Shown here one piece after another: positions 1 to 19,391 of a stretch of DNA of 64,000 nt (within the stretch, counting starts at the first letter, position 1; each line of letters begins with the position of its first letter). The notes below the pieces were generated by a model. The model made no database searches, was not told where the DNA came from, and worked only from the letters and a program-made list of their open reading frames with translations. The stretch is taken from the NCBI RefSeq assembly GCF_033115175.1, contig NC_084836.1:67937297-68001296 (forward strand), in the 5' to 3' direction. The position numbers were made by a program, and so were the translations under genes. The stretch is from Lepus europaeus (taxonomy: Eukaryota; Chordata; Mammalia; Lagomorpha; Leporidae).

Positions 1-285
1 GCAGGGTCAAGGGCGTCAGGAGAGAACCCAGCACTGGGAGGAGGAGACACACGGCACAGGAGGAGAGAGCGTGGGCGTCTGGTCATGTGTGCGTGTGCGT
101 GTCTGTCTGTGTTTGCAGATCTTACATGGAGAACCCTGCCGCCGGCCACCTGCTATGTGCAGGTCACACACCTCTTGGACAATATGGACAGTGACAGAGT
201 ACACGTGGAATCTTCCCAACATGCACCTAAATACACTTATGTTTTCAAAATAAATGTATGTTTTCACTCCATTCTACCTAATGTT

Positions 286-603
286 TTTTAAGATTTCTTT
301 TTTTCAACGGAATGGTAGAGAGACAAAGAGGGTGAGACAGAATGAGAAGTCTTGCATCTGGTGACTCACTGCCGGTATGGCCGCAACACTGGGGCTGGGC
401 CAGGTCACAGCCAGGAGCCCAGGGGCTACTGAGGATTTCCACAGGGGCGGCAGGGCCTGGCTTTTCAGCCCTTGTCTCTGCTTGCACTAACGCATAGCAG
501 GGAGCGGGACTGCAAGAGGAGCAGCTGGGACCCCAAGGGTGTCCCTGACGGGGAGGCTGGCCTCACATTGGTGACTTAACCCACGGTGCCACGCAAACAG
601 CCC
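286..603 (-). mobile_element. CSINE (lagomorph C-repeat), old, antisense; shared by all units
   Basis: Reads in the antisense sense as T-rich tail, GA-rich stretch, then the recognisable C-repeat body (atggccgcaaca, gggctgggccaggtcacagc) and a degraded tRNA-derived head near 590. The same insertion is present at 10539-10856 and 21651-21968, so it predates the tandem duplication. Confidence 0.75.
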
Positions 604-794
604 ACAACAGACTGATCCTGTAATAATATCCCATGGCCTTTTTGTCATTGTCTCTAGTGGATTGACATGTATGTGCAGGTAATATGTACCTGCACACAGG
701 TGATGTCATGTACAATCCATCTATGCTTGATTCCCTTACAAGGAAGCCAGGTCACTCCCTAAATACCAAATTCCACCCAAAATCCAACTCATGT

Positions 795-1168
795 ATACTC
801 ACGCACACTCTCACACTCAACCCACACACCTTCACATACCCACTCACACCACACTTACATACACACACTAACACTCAGGCACACTCAAACCCACTCACAT
901 ACTCACACACACATACACTCATGCACAATCTCACACTCAAACACACACTCACACTCATGCACACTCACACACTCACACTCACACACTCACACATACAAAC
1001 ACAGACTTACACACACACTCATACACATACACTCATGCATAATCTCACACTCAAACACACACTCACCATTGAGCACACACTCACACATACATTCACACCT
1101 ATGCACACCCACTCACACATTCATACACATCCACACTCACACACTCACTCACTCACACTCATACCCAG
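795..1168. repeat. CA-rich tandem repeat (CACTCACA type), unit 1
   Basis: About 370 bp of irregular CACTCACA/CACACTCATG units. It gives long open frames rich in His, Thr and Leu, but these are low-complexity artefacts. Homologous arrays occur at 11070-11440 and, much shorter, at 22150-22322. Confidence 0.9.
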
Positions 1169-2313
1169 GCACCTGCATCCCACAGGCTCCCCAGGAGCAG
1201 CACAGGAGCATATGCCAGGGAAGGTTCTAGAAGGACCCACCAGGACCTGGCAGCACTGTGACTCCCACACATGGTTCCCCGCTGGATCTGAGGGTGGTGG
1301 CTCCAGGAGGCCCAAGGGCTGCACAGCTCCTGTGTCTGCAGAAATGGCGCAGAGTTTGCACACAGCCGTGCATGGGCTCCTGCACAGATAACCCCCTGGA
1401 ATCCTCGCACCCCGGCCTCTACTCGCTGTGTGCATCCTTCCTAGACTGCAGAGAGGGAACCACCACAGACAGCAGTGAGTGCACGGGCTCAGTACAGTGG
1501 CCATGTCTGGTCATGACTCTGGACGGCAATGGTGGACTGGGTGGAGGGACACAGGTGCCACTGGGTGACGATGCGGTGGTGGGAGGCGGGCGTCACGAGC
1601 ATTCTGGTCTTAACCAAGGGCTGCGTCTGGCTTGCACATACGGGTTAGAGGCCAGCACTCAGATTGTCCACGGGCACCCTGCTCCATGCCTGCCCAGACT
1701 GTTTTAGCCACAGGAGAACCTCACTCAGCCTCACGTTGGAAATGTCACTCACAGGGACACGAGGGACACAGGAGCACCTTAGAGAAACTCCATGGTGGAG
1801 AACTGGACCCACGAGGCAGAAAGGGACAAGACCTGAGGCCAGCTCCAGGCTGTGTTGCAGGCGGGGATCGGTCCTCGGAATCCCAACCTGCTGGTGTCCG
1901 TCTGTGCTACCTCTGTGGGATTACACAGAGGAGGAGTGGTCCCATTGCACCTAGAAGGCCTGGTAAGGAAAGGGGCCATCGTTCTGAACAGGGCATGATG
2001 CCCCAAATAAGGAGACTGTGATGTCCTGCCTGGACGGGACAGGTGGGGACTTGAGAGACGCAGCCAGCAACCCATGAACAATCGCACTGGGCTGTGCCCC
2101 GCTCCAGGCGTCTCTGATTCCAGCGACTCTGCTTGTGCTGAGGTCCAGCCCAAGCTGCAGGCAGAGGAATTTTGCCCGACTCAGGGAAGCCAAATCGCAG
2201 CCTGGCTGTTTCGAAACTTCTCTGCTAAGCCAGGTGATCTCAGGATGGGGAGAGCCCAGCCCTCCCCGCCCTGCCAGCTCCACTTCCAGGACAGGCCCAG
2301 CCCATGCTCAGCC
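1169..2313 (+). other. KRT6 copy 1 upstream region, no gene seen
   Basis: Unique upstream sequence conserved in all three units (compare 11441-12959 and 22323-23467). No open frame here resembles a known protein. The last 200 bp before the TATA box are almost unchanged between units and probably hold the proximal promoter. The site equivalent to the LTR insertion of unit 2 lies near 1750 and is empty here. Confidence 0.7.
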
Positions 2314-2321
2314 TATATAAA
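2314..2321 (+). promoter_or_regulatory. TATA box of KRT6 copy 1
   Basis: TATATAAA lies 83 bases before the start codon, in the context cagccTATATAAAGcgcg that is conserved in all three copies. Transcription start is expected about 25-30 bases downstream (near 2345), giving a 5' UTR of about 60 nt. Confidence 0.9.
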
Positions 2322-2403
2322 GCGCGGCCCGGAGCCCAGCTCACACACGCTGCAGCCACAGCGCCCACACTCCCGCCCGCTCAGCCTTCTCCCTCCTGCA
2401 GCC

Positions 2404-6267
<3,864 letters not shown>

Positions 6268-6654
6268 TGAGGCTGCCCAGGGCCCCACCCTCCTCCTCTC
6301 TGTCCCCCGCGCTGTGCCCAAGCGCCCTGGTCACCATCCCAGGTCACCTCTGTCCTCTCTCTGTCTCTTAGTCACATCCTATGCCTCTGCCCCCACATTC
6401 TGTCTCTGAGGGGTGCATTGCAGCACTATTGTCTCTGCCCCTTTTCTTTCTTGAAAACTCTAACTGGTCTGCTGCAGGACAGATCCCTTTGCCTTTCTCT
6501 TCCACTGGGGCCAGACATCCCCATTCTCGCAGTGGGGTGATCCTGCCTGGCTGAGGCCATGGGCACATGAGGGGCCGTCCCGTGGTTACACAGTCCATGT
6601 CCACACAGTTGGTGTCTCCTGCTCTTCTCTCTGCCCGTGCTTTCTCGTGATTAT

Positions 6655-6664
6655 AATAAATAAA
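6655..6664 (+). terminator. Polyadenylation signal of KRT6 copy 1
   Basis: Two overlapping AATAAA hexamers (6655-6660 and 6659-6664), about 500 bases after the stop codon. The 3' UTR from 6153 is homologous to that of copy 2 but not, in its second half, to that of copy 3. Confidence 0.85.
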
Positions 6665-6689
6665 GCAGATTCACAATGTCCTGTGTCGT

Positions 6690-7172
6690 TTCTTGCTGCC
6701 TGGTTGGGGGGACAGAGGACCTGCTCCTCTACCCGGGATCAGTGTATCCTCATATTGACCCAGGGACCTCCCCCACATGCTGTGCTCCCCTCCTTATGGG
6801 CAATCAGGAAACCCGAGACTCCTCTGGGTCAGGGTCCCTGCAGAATCCAACCACTCATATCCAGCTCCTAGACCGGGAGCATCAGGCCAGCGTCCTGGTC
6901 ACTTGCACTGACCCCACGCACAGGCAATCAGGGCACGTCACGTGAGAAAGTCTAGGATATTGGAGTCATCCTAAAGCCCGAGCTGGAGAGGAGATGCCAT
7001 GGAGAAGCCCCAGATGGGGATTCCTGCTCCCACATTGGGTGTCAGCATGGGTCCCAGGGGCTCTCCTTATGGTCCAGTGCTCTGCTTAGGCACTGGGAGC
7101 CTCTGGTTATGGCTCAGGTACCGAATTCCAACTCAGTTCTGGCAGCTGCAAGGAGTGACCCAGCAGAGGTAC
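6690..7172. other. Spacer downstream of KRT6 copy 1, nothing recognised
   Basis: Unique sequence aligning with unit 2 after 17385 with many substitutions and small indels. No gene-like frame. Confidence 0.6.
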
Positions 7173-7180
7173 AAGCACCC

Positions 7181-7527
7181 GGCACCGTGGCTCACTAGGC
7201 TAATCCTCTGACTGCGGTGCCGGCACTCGGGGTTCTAGTCCCGGTTGGGGTGCTGGATTCTATCCTGGTTGATCCTCTTCCAGTCCAGCTCTCTGCTGTA
7301 GCCTGGGAGTGAAGTGGAGGATGGCCCACGTCCTTGGGCCCTGCACCTGCGTGGGAGACCAGAAGGAAGCATCTGGCTCTTGGCTTCGGATCGGCGCAGT
7401 GCAACGGCCGCAACCTGCCAGCCATAGCAGCCACTTTGGGGCTGAATCAACGGAAAAAGGAAGACCTTTCTCTCTGTCTCTCTCTCTTTCACTGTCTAAC
7501 TCTGCCTGCCAAAAAAAAAAAAAAAAA
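7181..7527 (+). mobile_element. CSINE, full-length, private to unit 1
   Basis: tRNA-derived head (ggcaccgtggctcactaggc), C-repeat body, (TCTC)n stretch and a 20-base A tail. It is flanked by the direct repeat AAGCACCC at 7173-7180 and 7528-7535. The matching place in unit 2 (near 17920) has no insertion, so it arrived after the units separated. The 'ctcactaggctaatcc' head marks a different subfamily from the 'gtagtgggtaaagcc' copies further right. Confidence 0.93.
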
Positions 7528-7535
7528 AAGCACCC

Positions 7536-8275
7536 TCTTCTATCTCCTCCTACGTCATCCTCTCCCCTTCACTCCCAATATTGCATTCCAGTAAATCTTT
7601 GATAGAAACCCTTCATGCCAGGAAAATGGCCACGACCCATGAGAGCATTGCAGGAGCGCAATGTGCTGATGATACTGACTTCTGGGATCACACCCAAGGA
7701 CAGAGACAAACGTGGGACCTGGGGTGTGCAGCATGGGACGCGCACAGCAGGGAACAGTCAGCCAGTGCAGCCAGAGGCCAGGGTAGCTGGAGGCTTGGGC
7801 ACACAAGGCCAGGCGGCACCTCGGCTCACAGGTCCTGAAGCCTGAGGGCCCCAGGAGGAGGGAACACCCCGGACACCTGGAAGCCTCCCCAGGAGCTCAC
7901 CACCCCCAACCCAGGGAGAATGGAGATCCCATCCCTGACTAGCACATGCCCCGTCCTGACTTATACTTGAGATGACTCAGGGTGACCCCGGTGGGGACTC
8001 TAGGCTGGAGAGCTTGCCTACGCGTGACCGTGTGCTCCTCACCCCCAGTTCTCACGTCACTGGAGAAATTGTCCAGGGTGATCTGGCACTGTCAGGGCTT
8101 GGCGCTTCCTTGTATCCTAGATTCCCCCCACTTCACTATTGCCCAGGCAAAGTGGGCAGCACCTCACCTTGGCCCCGCCTCCTCTTCCCTGACCACAGCT
8201 GGGGAAGATTTTCTAGAACTAAGCCCATTTACCATGTGTCTGTGTGTCTGTGTGTCTGTGTGTTTGAGAGAGACA

Positions 8276-8306
<31 letters not shown>

Positions 8307-9704
8307 TTTAAATATAATGGAGCTAAGGCTCAGTGAACATGAGACACATAATATAGACAAACTACCCCAGCTCCACGTCAACCCGTGTAACAACCTGAGA
8401 CGAAAAGGGCTGAGTCCTTGTGGACGCCCAATACCATGTTGCTCCCAAGGGGAAATCATCAGAAACCCCCAGACTCCTGGCAGACATGGAATCCATGTAC
8501 GGAAACCTAAATGAGAAACTCAGGTCCAGGAATTCTGCCTGGAGATTCAGTTGGATGCCCGGCCTCTGAGAGCCCTCCTGGTATCAGGGTGTCCTCCCGG
8601 GCGGGGCCCTGACTGCTCATTCTCACAAGGTCTCCTCTTAGGCCTTCTGGGCCGTGTACCCCAAGTGTGACCCTCACACGGGGCGCACGGAGCCTGGGGC
8701 AGAGTGACGCTGAGGTGCTGCGGCCACGGCGTTCAGCTGCCTGCTTGGCCTGTGACGTTCCCAGCTGAGAAGAGCAGGTGCTGTAAACTCTGACCAAGGG
8801 GGTCTTCTGCCTCTTCAACCCGTCCTCTCTCAGTGGATGAGGGTCCCACACCCCCGCCATACCCTGTCTCTACAAGCAGCATCCGTGGGCTACAATGCCC
8901 TGGCCAGGGGCTGACTCTCTTCTCAGACCCCTGCTCACCGTCTGAGCGAGAATCTCCCTTGCCCTGCCTCTCTGTCCTGACTTCGATCCAAGTTGTTTCT
9001 GCTCTGACTGGCTGTCTCCCTTCTTCCTTGGTCCCTAAAATCAGCAACAGGCTCTCATGCAAGAGCAGAAGCCTTTATGTCCAGCTCAGGTCTGGAGTGG
9101 GGACACACCAGGTCCCAGCTCAGGCGGTAAGCAGGGAGGAAGATCCGATCGCCAGCTGGATTTCTCCCGTTCAGGCTGGGGCAGGCGGAGCGGCCACTCC
9201 CAGCAGCATTGTCGGCATGGGCTCAAGCTTCCTGTTCCAATGGCTTCCTTCCAGAAACACTTTGGGGGCAGTCCCAGAGGGAGGCTGGTCACACATGTGG
9301 GCACCCGGACACAGCCGCGGGGACAGCGCTCGGGAGCCGGCGTGGTGTTTGAGAGGCTAGGACAGCAGAGTGAGAGTTGTGAGCGGCTCTGCAGTGGCGC
9401 CCCTTGGCTTGGCTGAATCCAGGACGGAGAGGATTCTGCACACAGCCCAGCTCGTCCTGGCCAACCCAAGAACCTGGAGCAGGCCCGGCCCTGCCTCTCC
9501 CGACAGCTCCTTCAAATGACAAGGACAGAGCCGAGCGCTGCTCAGAGGGCCTCTTCTAGGACCCACAGAAGGTCTAAGCAGGAACAAAATGAAAGGAGCA
9601 GAGGAACCAAGGCCCTTCCAGAACACTCGCCAGACAGGAGGCGCCCAGAAACACAGGCAACAGATTGAATGAAATCAGCCCCGGGACACATCAGACAGCA
9701 GAGC
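7536..9704. other. Spacer between KRT6 copies 1 and 2, no gene seen
   Basis: Aligns with 17925-20831 of unit 2. It contains a (TG)n(AGAC)n simple repeat at about 8236-8304. At about 9062-9090 it lacks roughly 840 bp that are present in unit 2. Open frames up to 180 codons occur but are not conserved between the two units and match no family I recognise. Confidence 0.65.
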
Positions 9705-10010
9705 AGGTGCTCTGTAGGGGGTCTGGGCCTCTAAGGAGGCACCTGTGTCCCCCATGGGCGAGCCTGGGATCCACACTGCCCCATCTCCAGACTGCAGCTT
9801 CCGGCTCCCGCAGAACCCGGGAGGCAGCAGCGATGGCTCAGATGCTGGGCTTCCTGTCGCCATGGAGCCCTGTGTGAGTTCTCTGAGCTCTGTGATCCAT
9901 ACAGCCCGGGGCCAGCCCCAGCTGTTGCAGGGGGCATAGGTTAGGCAAACAGCGATGGGGGTGTTTCTCTCTCTTTCTCTCTTTCACTCTTGCTCTCATT
10001 CTCACTGTCT
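9705..10010 (+). mobile_element. Old CSINE-related element, shared by units 1 and 2
   Basis: Diverged C-repeat (gcagcagcgatggctcagatgctgggc block) ending in a pyrimidine (CTTT)n tract. It resembles the older CSINE at 39699-39980. The counterpart in unit 2 is at 20832-21150. No clear target duplication remains. Confidence 0.55.
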
Positions 10011-10538
10011 GTGTGCGTGCCACGCTCTCTCCACGTTTGATATAAATGAATCATAATCGCACACAGAGAGCAAAGGGACAATGTGGAGAGAACTGAAAGA
10101 GAAAGCGTCAGGAGGTAGAGCTCGGAAAGAGCCCTGGGCCCTGGAGGAAGGCAGCTGGACAGCAGCACCAGGGGAAGCACAGTGCTTCGTGCACACAGCA
10201 CAGGTGCAGGTGCAGGAGAGGGGGAGGGGCAGACAGATAGGAGAGAGCCACTTGCAGGGTCAAGGGCGTCAGGAGAGAACCCAGCACTGGGAGGAGGAGA
10301 CACACGGCACAGGAGGAGGGAGCGTGGGCGTCTGGTCATGTGTGCGTGTGCGTGTCTGTCTGTGTTTGCAGATCTTACATGGAGAACCCTGCCGCCGGCC
10401 ACCTGCTATGTGCAGGTCACACACCTCTTGGACAACATGGACAGTGACAGAGTACACGTGGAATCTTCCCAACATGCACCTAAATACACTTATGTTTTCA
10501 AAATAAATGTATGTTTTCACTCCATTCTACCTAATGTT

Positions 10539-10856
10539 TTTTAAGATTTCTTTTTTTCAACGGAATGGTAGAGAGACAAAGAGGGTGAGACAGAATGAGA
10601 AGTCTTGCATCTGGTGACTCACTGCCAGTATGGCCGCAACACTGGGGCTGGGCCAGGTCACAGCCAGGAGCCCAGGGGCTACTGAGGATTTCCACAGGGG
10701 CGGCAGGGCCTGGCTTTTCAGCCCTTGTCTCTGCTTGCACTAACGCATAGCAGGGAGCGGGACTGCAAGAGGAGCAGCTGGGACCCCAAGGGTGTCCCTG
10801 ACGGGGAGGCTGGCCTCACATTGGTGACTTAACCCACGGTGCCACGCAAACAGCCC
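10539..10856 (-). mobile_element. CSINE, old, antisense (unit 2 copy)
   Basis: Orthologous, via the tandem duplication, to the elements at 286-603 and 21651-21968; nearly identical to the unit 1 copy. Confidence 0.75.
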
Positions 10857-11069
10857 ACAACAGACTGATCCTGTAATAATATCCCATGGCCTTTTTGTCA
10901 TTGTCTCTAGTGGATTGACATGTATGTGCAGGTAATATGTACCTGCACACAGGTGATGTCATGTACAATCCATCTATGCTTGATTCCCTTACAAGGAAGC
11001 CAGGTCACTCCCTAATTCCAAATTCCACCCAATTCCAAATTCCAAATTCCACCCAAAATCCAACTCATG

Positions 11070-11440
11070 TACACTCACGCACACTCTCACACTCAACCCA
11101 CACACCTTCACATACCCACTCATCACACCACACTCACATACACACACTAACACTCAGGCACACTCAAACCCACTCACATACTCACACACACATACACTCA
11201 TGCACAATCTCACACTCAAACACACACTCACACTCATGCACACTCACACACTCACACTCACACACTCACACATACAAACACAGACTTACACACACACTCA
11301 CACACATACACTCATGCATAATCTCACACTCAAACACACACTCACCATTGAGCACACACTCACACATACACTCACACCTATGCACACCCACTCACACATT
11401 CATACACATCCACACTCACACACTCACTCACACACACTCA
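11070..11440. repeat. CA-rich tandem repeat, unit 2
   Basis: Same CACTCACA-type array as 795-1168. It is preceded at about 11014-11058 by a small extra expansion of an aattccaaattccaccc motif that units 1 and 3 do not show. Confidence 0.9.
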
Positions 11441-12034
11441 TACCCAGGCACCTGCATCCCACAGGCTCCCCAGGAGCAGCACAGGAGCATATGCCAGGGA
11501 AGGTTCTAGAAGGACCCACCAGGACCTGGCAGCACTGTGACTCCCACACATGGTTCCCCGCTGGATCTGAGGGTGGTGGCTCCAGGAGGCCCAAGGGCTG
11601 CACAGCTCCTGTGTCTGCAGAAATGGCGCAGAGTTCGCACACAGCCGTGCATGGGCTCCTGCACAGATAACCCCCTGGAATCCTCGCACCCCGGCCTCTA
11701 CTCGCTGTGTGCATTCTTCCTAGACTGCAGAGAGGGAACCACCACAGACAGCAGTGAGTGCACGGGCTCAGTACAGTGGCCATGTCTGGTCATGACTCTG
11801 GACGGCAATGGTGGACTGGGTGGAGGGACACAGGTGCCACTGGGTGACGATGCGGTTGTGGGAGGCGGGCGTCACGAGCATTCTGGTCTTAACCAAGGGC
11901 TGCGTCTGGCTTGCACATACGGGTTAGAGGCCAGCACTCAGATTGTCCACGGGCACCCTGCTCCATGCCTGTCCAGACTGTTTTAGCCACAGGAGAACCT
12001 CACTCAGCCTCACGTTGGAACTGTCACTCACAGG

Positions 12035-12397
12035 TGATGCGGGCCAGCCGCACCTGTCGAACGGAACCTGAAGGAGGGAGTGGGAATGAAAAGAGGGACA
12101 AGGGCGCAGAGAATGGAGCCAAGACAAAAGTCTGATCAAGGCTCGTTTATTCCAGTGTCTCAGCGATATTTTATACATAACCAGCTGCAGCTCAAGGCAA
12201 CACAGAAGTGAACAACACAGACAAGCAAATTATCAGGCTTTCTGCAAGACAATCATAACATAGTTAATTTTGGCGGAGTGTTCTTGTTTGATCATTCTCA
12301 AGGAGCATGGGAATAGGTGACTTTTTTTTCCTCCCAGGAATTCCACAAGCCAAGATTGACCTTGAATTGTCTATGACTTGTTTATGGGTTGCCTACA
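12035..12397 (-). mobile_element. Solo LTR of an ERV2/ERVK-like endogenous retrovirus (fossil)
   Basis: 363-bp insertion present only in unit 2. It is bounded by TG...CA and by a perfect 6-bp target duplication CACAGG (12029-12034 and 12398-12403). Units 1 (near 1750) and 3 (near 22909) show the empty site. Read on the minus strand it begins TGTAGGCAACC and ends GCCCGCATCA. It carries a TATA-like stretch (about 12167-12176) followed closely by AATAAA (12146-12151), the compact layout seen in betaretrovirus/IAP-type LTRs. No internal viral region remains, so it is a solo LTR left by LTR-LTR recombination. It is relatively young because it postdates the unit duplication and keeps a perfect target duplication. 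It lies about 560 bp upstream of the copy 2 TATA box, in antisense to the gene. Confidence 0.85.
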
Positions 12398-12403
12398 CAC
12401 AGG

Positions 12404-12959
12404 GACACGAGGGACACAGGAGCACCTTAGAGAAACTCCATGGTGGAGAACTGGACCCACGAGGCAGAAAGGGACAAGACCTGAGGCCAGCTCCAGGCTG
12501 TGTTGCAGGCGGGGATCGGTCCTCGGAATCCCAACCTGCTGGTGTCCGTCTGTGCTACCTCTGTGGGATTACACAGAGGAGGAGTGGTCCCATTGCACCT
12601 AGAAGGCCTGGTAAGGAAAGGGGCCATCGTTCTGAACAGGGCATGATGCCCCAAATAAGGAGACTGTGATGTCCTGCCTGGACGGGACAGGTGGGGACTT
12701 GAGAGACGCAGCTGGCAACCCATGAACAACCACAATGGGCTGTGCCCCGCTCCAGGCGTCTCTGATTCCAGCGACTCTGCTTGTGCTGATCCAGCCCAAG
12801 CTGCAGGCAGAGGAATTTTGCCCGACTCAGGGAAGCCAAATCGTAGCCCGGCTGTTTCGAAACTTCTCTGCTAAGCCAGGTGATCTCAGGATGGGGAGAG
12901 CCCAGCCCTCCCCGCCCTGCCAGCTCCACTTCCAGGACGGGCCCAGCCCATGCTCAGCC
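12404..12959 (+). other. KRT6 copy 2 proximal upstream region
   Basis: Directly continues the unit 1/3 upstream sequence after the LTR. The last about 200 bp are almost unchanged in the three copies and contain a CAGGTG E-box-like site (about 12879) in an AAGCCAGGTGATCTCAGG block. Confidence 0.6.
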
Positions 12960-12967
12960 TATATAAA
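12960..12967 (+). promoter_or_regulatory. TATA box of KRT6 copy 2
   Basis: TATATAAA, 87 bases before the start codon, same context as copies 1 and 3. The 5' UTR between TATA and ATG differs slightly from the other copies (cctcaacaaacgc stretch). Confidence 0.9.
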
Positions 12968-13053
12968 GCGCGGCCCGGAGCCCAGCTCACACACCTGCTC
13001 TGCAGCCTCAACAAACGCACTCCCGTCCGCTCAGCCTTCTCCCTCCTGCAGCC

Positions 13054-16964
<3,911 letters not shown>

Positions 16965-17352
16965 TGAGGCTGCCCAGGGCCCCTCCCTCCACCTCTCTGT
17001 CCCCTACGCTGTGCCCAAGCTCCCTGGTCACCATCACAGGTCACCTCCGCCCTCCCACTTTCTCTACGTCACACCCTGTGCCTCTATACCCACAGTTCCG
17101 TCTGTGAGGGTGCGCATTGCAGCACTATTGTCTCTGCCCCTTTTCTTTCTTGAAAACTCTAACTGGTCTGTTTCAGAACAGAGCCCTTGCCTTCCAGTTC
17201 CACTGGGGCCAGACATCCCCATTCTCGCAGTGGGGTGATCCTGCCTGGCTGAGGCCATGGGCACACGAGGGGCTGTCCCATGGTTACACAGTCCGTGTCC
17301 ACACAGTTGGTGTCCCCTGCTCTTCTCTCTGCCCGTGCTTTCTCGTGATTAT

Positions 17353-17362
17353 AATAAATAAA
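17353..17362 (+). terminator. Polyadenylation signal of KRT6 copy 2
   Basis: Overlapping AATAAA hexamers about 505 bases after the stop codon, in the same ttataataaataaagcag context as copy 1. Confidence 0.85.
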
Positions 17363-17384
17363 GCAGATTCACAATGTCCTGTGT

Positions 17385-18571
17385 CCTTTCTTGCTGCCTG
17401 GTTGGGGGGACAGAGGACCTGCTCCTCTACCCAGGGATCAGTGTATCCTCATGCTGACCCAGGGTCCTCCCCCACGTGCTGTGCTCCCCTCCTTATGGGG
17501 CCAGGAAACCCCAGATTCCTTGTATCATTATCCCTGCCAGACTCAACCACACAAATGCAGCTCCTAGCCTGGGAGCATCAGGCCAGCGTCCTGGTCACTG
17601 CTCTGACCTCACGTGGAGACAATCAGGGCAAAAGTCACGTGAGAAAGTCTAAGATGCTGGATTCATCATTCAGCTCTGAGCGAGAGAGGAGATGCCATGA
17701 AGAGGCCCCGGATGAGGACTCCCACTCCCACTCGGGATGCCAGCGCGCGTCTCAGGGGCCCTCCTTGTGGTCCAGCGCTCTGCTCAAGCACTGGGAGCCT
17801 CTCGTGTCAGATCAGGTCTCAGAGTTCCTGCCTCAGTGCGGGACCAGTGGGCAGAATCCTGGCTCCCGGCTTTTGCTGGCCCAGCCCTGGCAGCTGCCGA
17901 CAGCAAGGAGTGACCCAGCAGATGCATGAGCTCCCTCCTGCCTCTGCCCCTCACCCCTTGTCTTCCTCTCCCCATCGCTCACAATATCACATTCCAGTAA
18001 ATCTTTGATAGAAATCCTTCAGTATCAGCGCTGTGCTGATGGAACTGTGTTCTGGGATCGCACCCGAGGACAGAGATGAACATGGGACCTGGGGTGTGCA
18101 GCATGGGACCCGCACAGCAGGGAACAGGCAGCCAGTGCAGCTGGAGACTGGGCACCGTGGGCAGGCAGCAGCTCGGCTCACAGGTCGTGAAGCCCGGGGG
18201 CCCGTGGAGGAGGAAACGCCCCTGACACCTGCGACCCTCTACAGGAGCCCCCACCCCAGGGGATTTAAGACCCCCCCATCTCTGACTTGCGCATGTGCGG
18301 TCCTTACTTATGCAAGGATGGGCTCAGGCAGACCCCGGCGGGGACTCCATGCTGGAGAGCTCCCATGCGTGACCTTGTCCTCCTCCCCCCAAGTTCTCAG
18401 GTCCCTGGGAAAACTGTCCAGGGGGACCTGGCGCTGCCAGGGCCTGGGGATCCTTGTTTCCTGGGTAACCCCCGCCCCCACTGTTTGCTTGGCAACGCAG
18501 GCAGCGCCTCACATTGACCCCGTCTCCTCTTCCCTGGAAGATTTTCTGGATCTAAGCCCACTTACTGCGTT

Positions 18572-18649
<78 letters not shown>

Positions 18650-19384
18650 GAGAGAGAATTTAAATATAATAGAAAATAAGGCACATGAGCATGTGGTACC
18701 TAAGACAAACTACACCAGCTCCCTGTCAGTCCGTGTACCAACTTGAGAATAAATGGGCCAACTCCATGTGGACGCCCAATACCGTGTTTCTCCCAACGGA
18801 AAATCATCAGACTCCTGGCAGACACGGAATCGATGTACCGAAACCTAAATGAGAAACTCAAGTCCAGGAATTCTGCCTGGCGATTCAGTTGGATGCCCGG
18901 CCTCTGAGAGCCCTCCTGGTATCAGGGTGTCCTCCCGGGCAGGGCCCTGACTGCTCATTCTCATAGCGTCTCCTCTTAGGACTTGCCGGGCCGTGTGTAC
19001 CAAGTGTTACCCTCACACAGGGCACATGGAGCCTCACACAGGGCATGAGACACTGAGATGTGGCGGCCGCGGCGTTCACCTGCCCATGACTTCCCCAGCT
19101 GAGAAAGCAGGCGCTGTAATGCTGACTTTGGTAGACACGTGCCAAGGGGGTCTTCCACCCCTTCAAACCGTCCTGTCTCAGTGGATGAGGGTCTCACCCC
19201 TACCCGTACCCTGTCTCTACAAGCAGCATCAGTGGGCTGCAGCTCCCTGGCCAGGGGCTGACTCTCTTCTGAGCAAGAATCTCCCTTCCCCTTCATCGCT
19301 GTCCTGACCTCGATCCAAGTTGTTTCTGGTCTTCTTTCTTCCTTATTCCCTAACATCTGCAAAAAGCTCTCAGTAAGAGCAGAA
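17385..19384. other. Spacer between KRT6 copies 2 and 3, first part; no gene seen
   Basis: Homologous to 6690-9060 of unit 1 without its CSINE. Contains a (TG)n(AG)n simple repeat at 18570-18657 that is longer than in unit 1. No gene-like frame conserved between the two units. Confidence 0.65.
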
Positions 19385-19391
19385 AGACTTC

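Noticed and set aside
684-1391. Long His/Thr-rich open frame over the CA repeat
   Set aside because: It is a translation of a CACTCACA tandem repeat, not conserved in unit 3, with no start or splice context.
8223-8310. TG/AGAC arrays considered as a CRISPR-like or regulatory repeat
   Set aside because: They are ordinary simple repeats without spacers, in a mammalian genome, and vary in length between units.
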